NCBI GenBank assembly: GCA_029934815.1
Contig: JAOZLM010000014.1
Location: 1 to 17,286, forward strand
Reading direction: 5' to 3'
Source of the DNA: Desulfocapsa sp.
GTDB lineage: Bacteria > Desulfobacterota > Desulfobulbia > Desulfobulbales > Desulfocapsaceae
Length of the DNA stretch: 17,286 nucleotides
Position numbers and translations under genes: made by a program. Shown here piece by piece: positions 14,609 through 17,286 of the stretch; the first letter of the stretch is position 1; each line of letters starts with the position of its first letter. The notes below the pieces were generated by a model. It had not been told where the DNA came from, made no database searches, and saw only the letters and a list, made by a program, of their open reading frames with translations.

Positions 14609-14702
14609 AGTAATCCTTATAGGTGTTATAGTGTTCGTTTCAGCAGTGCCTTCTTTACTATTTTTTTTATTCTTTGACAAGCTCGTAAAAACCTAAACTT
14701 TA

Positions 14703-14828
14703 GTTGGCTAAGTAAAAAACATCATATTCGATGAACGTAAATTTGATGGAATGAGGCGTACTTAAGTACGTTGTAATGACAGCAAATTTGCAGTGACGAA
14801 GACGATGAAGAGTTTTTACGATGCCATC
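14703..14828 (+). repeat. 126-bp palindromic repeat, copy 2
   Basis: Same length and orientation as copy 1 (3608-3733), with 110 of 126 positions identical by eye and no gap. The left end is GTTGGCTAAGTAAAAAAC and the right end TTTTTACGATGCCATC. The centre CGTACTTAAGTACG (14757-14770) is a perfect 14-base palindrome here. Unlike the other copies it lies between divergent genes, upstream of both metF and hslR, so a pure terminator role does not explain it. Confidence 0.87.
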
Positions 14829-14941
14829 ATTCTTTCACAAGTTACAATTGATACTTAGTAGTGTCAGCGTGGCGGTGGTATGTGTTTTTTACGTGAAAAG
14901 TTTGTCATACAGTGTAGATTGCATGGCTCATTCAATGATTT

Positions 14942-14950
14942 TGATATAAT
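14942..14950 (+). promoter_or_regulatory. Extended -10 promoter for hslR
   Basis: TGATATAAT contains a perfect TATAAT (14945-14950) with the TG of an extended -10 element. No good -35 box is at the right distance, which is normal for extended -10 promoters. The start point would be near 14957, only about 12 bases before the hslR ATG. Confidence 0.55.
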
Positions 14951-14968
14951 AGTTAAAGACAATTTAAG

Positions 14969-15361
14969 ATGAGTGAACAGGAAATACAGATACGCATAGA
15001 CAAATGGCTTTGGGCAGCACGATTCTTTAAAACCAGAAGTCTTGCTTCCAAAGCTGTAACCGGTGGGAAAGTGCATCTGAACGGCCAGCGTGTAAAAGCT
15101 GCCAAAGCCGTCAGCGTAGATGACACAATTATTATCCGCAAAGGTCAGCTTGAATTTGAAATTACGGTGCTTGGCCTGTCAGGTAAACGCGGTCCGGCAA
15201 CTGTTGCTCAAAAGTTATATGAAGAATCATCAGACTCCATAACAAAACGGGAACAGGAAAGGCAGGAACGCTCTCTTTTTTATGCGGGTCAGACAATGCC
15301 AGCCAAGCGCCCCGGTAAGAAAGATCGTCGTAAAATCAGAGAATTTATACGCAAATCATAA
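14969..15361 (+). CDS. hslR: Hsp15-like S4-domain RNA-binding protein
   Basis: A 130-residue basic protein with an S4 RNA-binding domain at the N-terminus (RIDKWLWAARFFKTRSLA at 9-26, then VTGGKVHLNGQRVKAAKAV) and a lysine/arginine-rich tail (AKRPGKKDRRKIREFIRK). In E. coli, Hsp15 binds free 50S subunits that still carry nascent chains and helps ribosome rescue under heat stress. The length and domain match the family. It heads the purine block with a 23-base gap to the next gene. The ribosome-binding site is poor and the predicted leader is very short. Confidence 0.9.
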   Translation: MSEQEIQIRIDKWLWAARFFKTRSLASKAVTGGKVHLNGQRVKAAKAVSVDDTIIIRKGQLEFEITVLGLSGKRGPATVAQKLYEESSDSITKREQERQERSLFYAGQTMPAKRPGKKDRRKIREFIRKS

Positions 15362-15384
15362 CCACACTATACAAGAGGAACAGA

Positions 15385-15999
15385 ATGGCTAAAATTGAAA
15401 GGGCACTTATCAGCCTCACCGACAAATCAGGAATTGAAGACTTTGCAAAAGAGCTTGCTGCGCTAGGTGTTGATATTCTATCCACAGGCGGAACTGCCGC
15501 CAAGATGCGTGAAAGCGGAATTGAAGTGATGGATGTTTCCGAATTTACAGGATTTCCTGAGATGCTTGATGGAAGAGTTAAAACACTGCACCCTAAAGTA
15601 CATGGTGGAATTCTAAACCAGCGCGCCAATGAAGATCATCAGAAACAATGTGCTGAACATGGTTTGAAAAATATTGATTTGATTGCCGTAAATCTATACG
15701 CTTTTGAAAAAACTGTAGCTGATCCAAACTGCACACTGGGTGATGCCATTGAAAATATCGATATCGGTGGCCCCACAATGCTTCGTGCTGCTGCTAAAAA
15801 CTTCCATGATGTAACCGTTATTGTTGATCCTGCTGATTACCCTCAGGTATTAAAAGAGATGAAAGAGACCGGAAATACCACTCTTAAAACCAGATTTCGT
15901 CTTGCGGCCAAGGTTTTTGCTTTAACTTCCACCTACGACACAACTATTTCTGCCTGGCTTGAAAAGGTAGATGTGGATAGTAACGATTACTTCAAGTAA
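15385..15999 (+). CDS. purH: Stand-alone IMP cyclohydrolase (PurH N-terminal domain only)
   Basis: IMP cyclohydrolase closes FAICAR to IMP, the last step of de novo purine synthesis. Most bacteria carry it as the first about 200 residues of bifunctional PurH (about 520 residues). Here the protein is 204 residues and ends at a normal TAA, with no AICAR formyltransferase domain following; the next frame is purN. All IMP cyclohydrolase motifs are present: LISLTDKSGI, ILSTGGTA, FPEMLDGRVKTLHPKVHGG, AVNLYAF and ENIDIGGPTMLRAAAKN. GAGG at 15375-15378 sits upstream of the ATG. A separate AICAR formyltransferase is expected elsewhere, as in some other Desulfobacterota; that is inference. Confidence 0.92.
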   Translation: MAKIERALISLTDKSGIEDFAKELAALGVDILSTGGTAAKMRESGIEVMDVSEFTGFPEMLDGRVKTLHPKVHGGILNQRANEDHQKQCAEHGLKNIDLIAVNLYAFEKTVADPNCTLGDAIENIDIGGPTMLRAAAKNFHDVTVIVDPADYPQVLKEMKETGNTTLKTRFRLAAKVFALTSTYDTTISAWLEKVDVDSNDYFK

Positions 16000-16014
16000 A
16001 AGGAAAAGTAGATC

Positions 16015-16602
16015 ATGCTAAAGATGGCGGTACTCCTTTCAGGGAGTGGACGAACACTTGACAATTTCCATGAACGTATTCAGGGGAAAAGTCTGCAGGC
16101 TGAAATACAAGTAGTAATATCAAACAGAAAAGATGTACTTGGGCTGACAAAAGCTGAGAACTATGGTTACCCTGCATTTCACGCAAAAGATAACGACGCA
16201 ATCAACACAATACTCGCTGATTATGACGTCGATATTATTGCACTTGCCGGTTTTCTCAAATTGTATCATCCGCCATCTGCACTTGTTAAATCTGTTATTA
16301 ATATCCATCCATCGCTTATTCCGGCCTTTTGCGGGGATGGCTTTTATGGTTCTGTTGTACACAAGGCTCTAAAAAAACGAGGTTGTCTGGTAAGTGGGTG
16401 TACTGTGCATTTTGCCAATGCGGTCTACGATGAAGGTCCTATAATTCATCAAAAGGCAGTAAGTCTCGATTATGAAGATACTCCTGATGATATAGCAGAT
16501 AAAGTTTTTGCAGCAGAATGTGAAGCCTTTCCGGAGGCAATTAACCTTGTCGACTCCAAAGGAATAGATTTTTTCTGGAACAGAGTGCAGGAGTCACAAT
16601 GA
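16015..16602 (+). CDS. purN: Phosphoribosylglycinamide formyltransferase
   Basis: PurN formylates GAR to FGAR with 10-formyltetrahydrofolate, the third step of purine synthesis. The 195-residue protein has the phosphate loop GSGRTL (10-15) and the catalytic set matching E. coli Asn106, His108 and Asp144: Asn96 and His98 in INIHPSLIPAF, and Asp139 in AVYDEGPII. The segment after the HPSL motif reads CGDGFYGSVVHKA instead of the common YPGLHTHRQA; a similar glycine-rich GMYG form occurs in the Bacteroidetes-like PurN branch, from memory. AGGA at 16001-16004 precedes the ATG. The end overlaps the pyrR start by 4 bases (ATGA), so the two are translationally coupled. Confidence 0.93.
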   Translation: MLKMAVLLSGSGRTLDNFHERIQGKSLQAEIQVVISNRKDVLGLTKAENYGYPAFHAKDNDAINTILADYDVDIIALAGFLKLYHPPSALVKSVINIHPSLIPAFCGDGFYGSVVHKALKKRGCLVSGCTVHFANAVYDEGPIIHQKAVSLDYEDTPDDIADKVFAAECEAFPEAINLVDSKGIDFFWNRVQESQ

Positions 16603-17132
16603 CAAGCAGTACATTACTTAGCAGTGAAGAGATAAAACTTGCTGTAAATCGTATAAGCCTCCAGGTTCTTGAACATAATCAAAGCCTCGACAAGGTATGT
16701 ATTGTGGGTATTCATACCTGCGGAGTCTTTCTTGCCCAGCGAATACAAAAGATTATAGAACAACAGACGTCCCACCTCACTCCTTATGGGAGCCTCGATA
16801 TTAATCTATATCGTGACGACTGGTCTTTAATTACCCAAAATCCTGTTGTGAAAACTTCAGATATTAGTTTCTCCATTGAAGGTATGGATATAATTCTGGT
16901 AGATGATGTCCTGTTCACCGGAAGAACAATTCGTGCCGCCATGGAAGCCTTGATGGATTATGGTCGCCCCCGTTCTGTGCAACTTGCAATTCTGGTTGAC
17001 AGGGGAGGGCGCGAACTTCCAATTCAGGCCGATTACGTAGGACTTACCACCACTGTTCGTTCCGATGAACGTATTCAGGTAATGTTTCAGGAAAATGACG
17101 GCCGTGATGAAGTCGTTTTACAACAGAGCTAA
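16599..17132 (+). CDS. pyrR: PyrR-like uracil phosphoribosyltransferase / regulator
   Basis: A 177-residue type I phosphoribosyltransferase of the PyrR family. The PRPP loop is ILVDDVLFTGRTI (99-111), and the PyrR-typical parts are YRDDW (71-75), GRPRSVQLAILVDRGGRELP and IQADYVG. In Bacillus PyrR binds pyr mRNA in response to UMP and has weak uracil phosphoribosyltransferase activity. Outside Gram-positives the RNA-binding role is uncertain. There is no pyr gene or attenuator leader in this window, so its target is not visible. AGGAG at 16589-16593 precedes the ATG, which overlaps the purN stop. It is the last gene of the operon and is followed by repeat copy 3. Confidence 0.92.
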   Translation: MTSSTLLSSEEIKLAVNRISLQVLEHNQSLDKVCIVGIHTCGVFLAQRIQKIIEQQTSHLTPYGSLDINLYRDDWSLITQNPVVKTSDISFSIEGMDIILVDDVLFTGRTIRAAMEALMDYGRPRSVQLAILVDRGGRELPIQADYVGLTTTVRSDERIQVMFQENDGRDEVVLQQS

Positions 17133-17137
17133 AATAT

Positions 17138-17286
17138 GATGGCGTCGCAAAAACTCTTCGTCTTCTTCGTCACTTGCCCCGCAGGAAATGCCCTTGGGGT
17201 GCAAATTTGCTGTCGTTACGACGTACTTAACTACGCCTCACTCCATCAAATTTGAGCTCCTCGAATATGAAGTTTTTCACCCGAAC
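17138..17286 (-). repeat. 126-bp palindromic repeat, copy 3 (reversed, with 26-base insert, cut by edge)
   Basis: Read on the minus strand this is the same element as copies 1 and 2, lacking about 3 bases at the window edge. It starts GATGGCGTCGCAAAAAC on the plus strand. It differs by a 26-base insert at 17174-17199 that carries its own G/C-rich dyad (CCCC ... GGGG), so the element seems to come in a short and a long form. It lies 5 bases after the pyrR stop and could end that operon's transcript. Confidence 0.85.

Larger units (their letters stand above)
14609..14968. other. Divergent intergenic region, metF / hslR
   Basis: About 360 bases without a gene. Next to metF is an A/T-rich leader (14609-14702). 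Minus-strand TTGTCA at 14675-14680 and TATAAC near the metF ribosome-binding site are weak promoter parts. Repeat copy 2 fills 14703-14828. The remainder holds an extended -10 promoter for hslR. I find no riboswitch or tRNA. Confidence 0.5.

Overview
The window reads as an ordinary stretch of chromosome from a Gram-negative, fairly AT-rich bacterium. It is most likely a Desulfobacterota member, perhaps from the Desulfobulbales. That placement is an inference from protein character: a TakP-like TRAP transporter, a stand-alone IMP cyclohydrolase, FolE2, DarP-like and DUF1566 proteins together. No marker gene fixes the taxonomy. I see no rRNA, tRNA, CRISPR array, transposase, integrase or phage block.

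Layout. Positions 1-1493 hold the 3' tail of an unknown gene and, convergent to it, xseA. Positions 1670-3574 are a tight plus-strand operon: a membrane-anchored TPR protein, panC and panD. A 126-bp palindromic repeat follows, then a minus-strand SleB-like wall hydrolase and the large plus-strand helicase gene recD2. Positions 6866-7249 carry no gene but hold two different complex inverted-repeat elements. A PPC/DUF296 gene and a darP-like gene follow. On the minus strand come a DUF1566 lipoprotein and a dctP-dctQ-dctM TRAP operon, which is divergent from an orphan REC-HPt phosphorelay gene. folE2 and metF form a minus-strand folate pair. A second copy of the 126-bp repeat lies upstream of metF. 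The last block is a plus-strand operon: hslR, a single-domain IMP cyclohydrolase, purN and pyrR. A third, reversed and slightly longer repeat copy runs to the window edge.

How the genes fit together. panC and panD supply the last steps to pantothenate. FolE2 and MetF belong to folate and one-carbon metabolism, which feeds the formyl donor used by PurN. The IMP cyclohydrolase closes the purine ring, and PyrR links to pyrimidine control or uracil salvage. The TRAP system probably imports a 2-oxoacid or similar organic acid. A terminator between dctP and dctQ would let the binding protein be made in excess.

Novelty. I do not see a defence island or an obviously new multi-gene system. The parts least explained by known genes are the non-coding elements: the three-copy 126-bp palindrome family, the 212-bp nested palindrome after recD2, and a 35-bp palindrome over the -10 box of the lipoprotein promoter. 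Several long reading frames have more upstream starts than I accept; I give the starts supported by ribosome-binding sites or family alignment.
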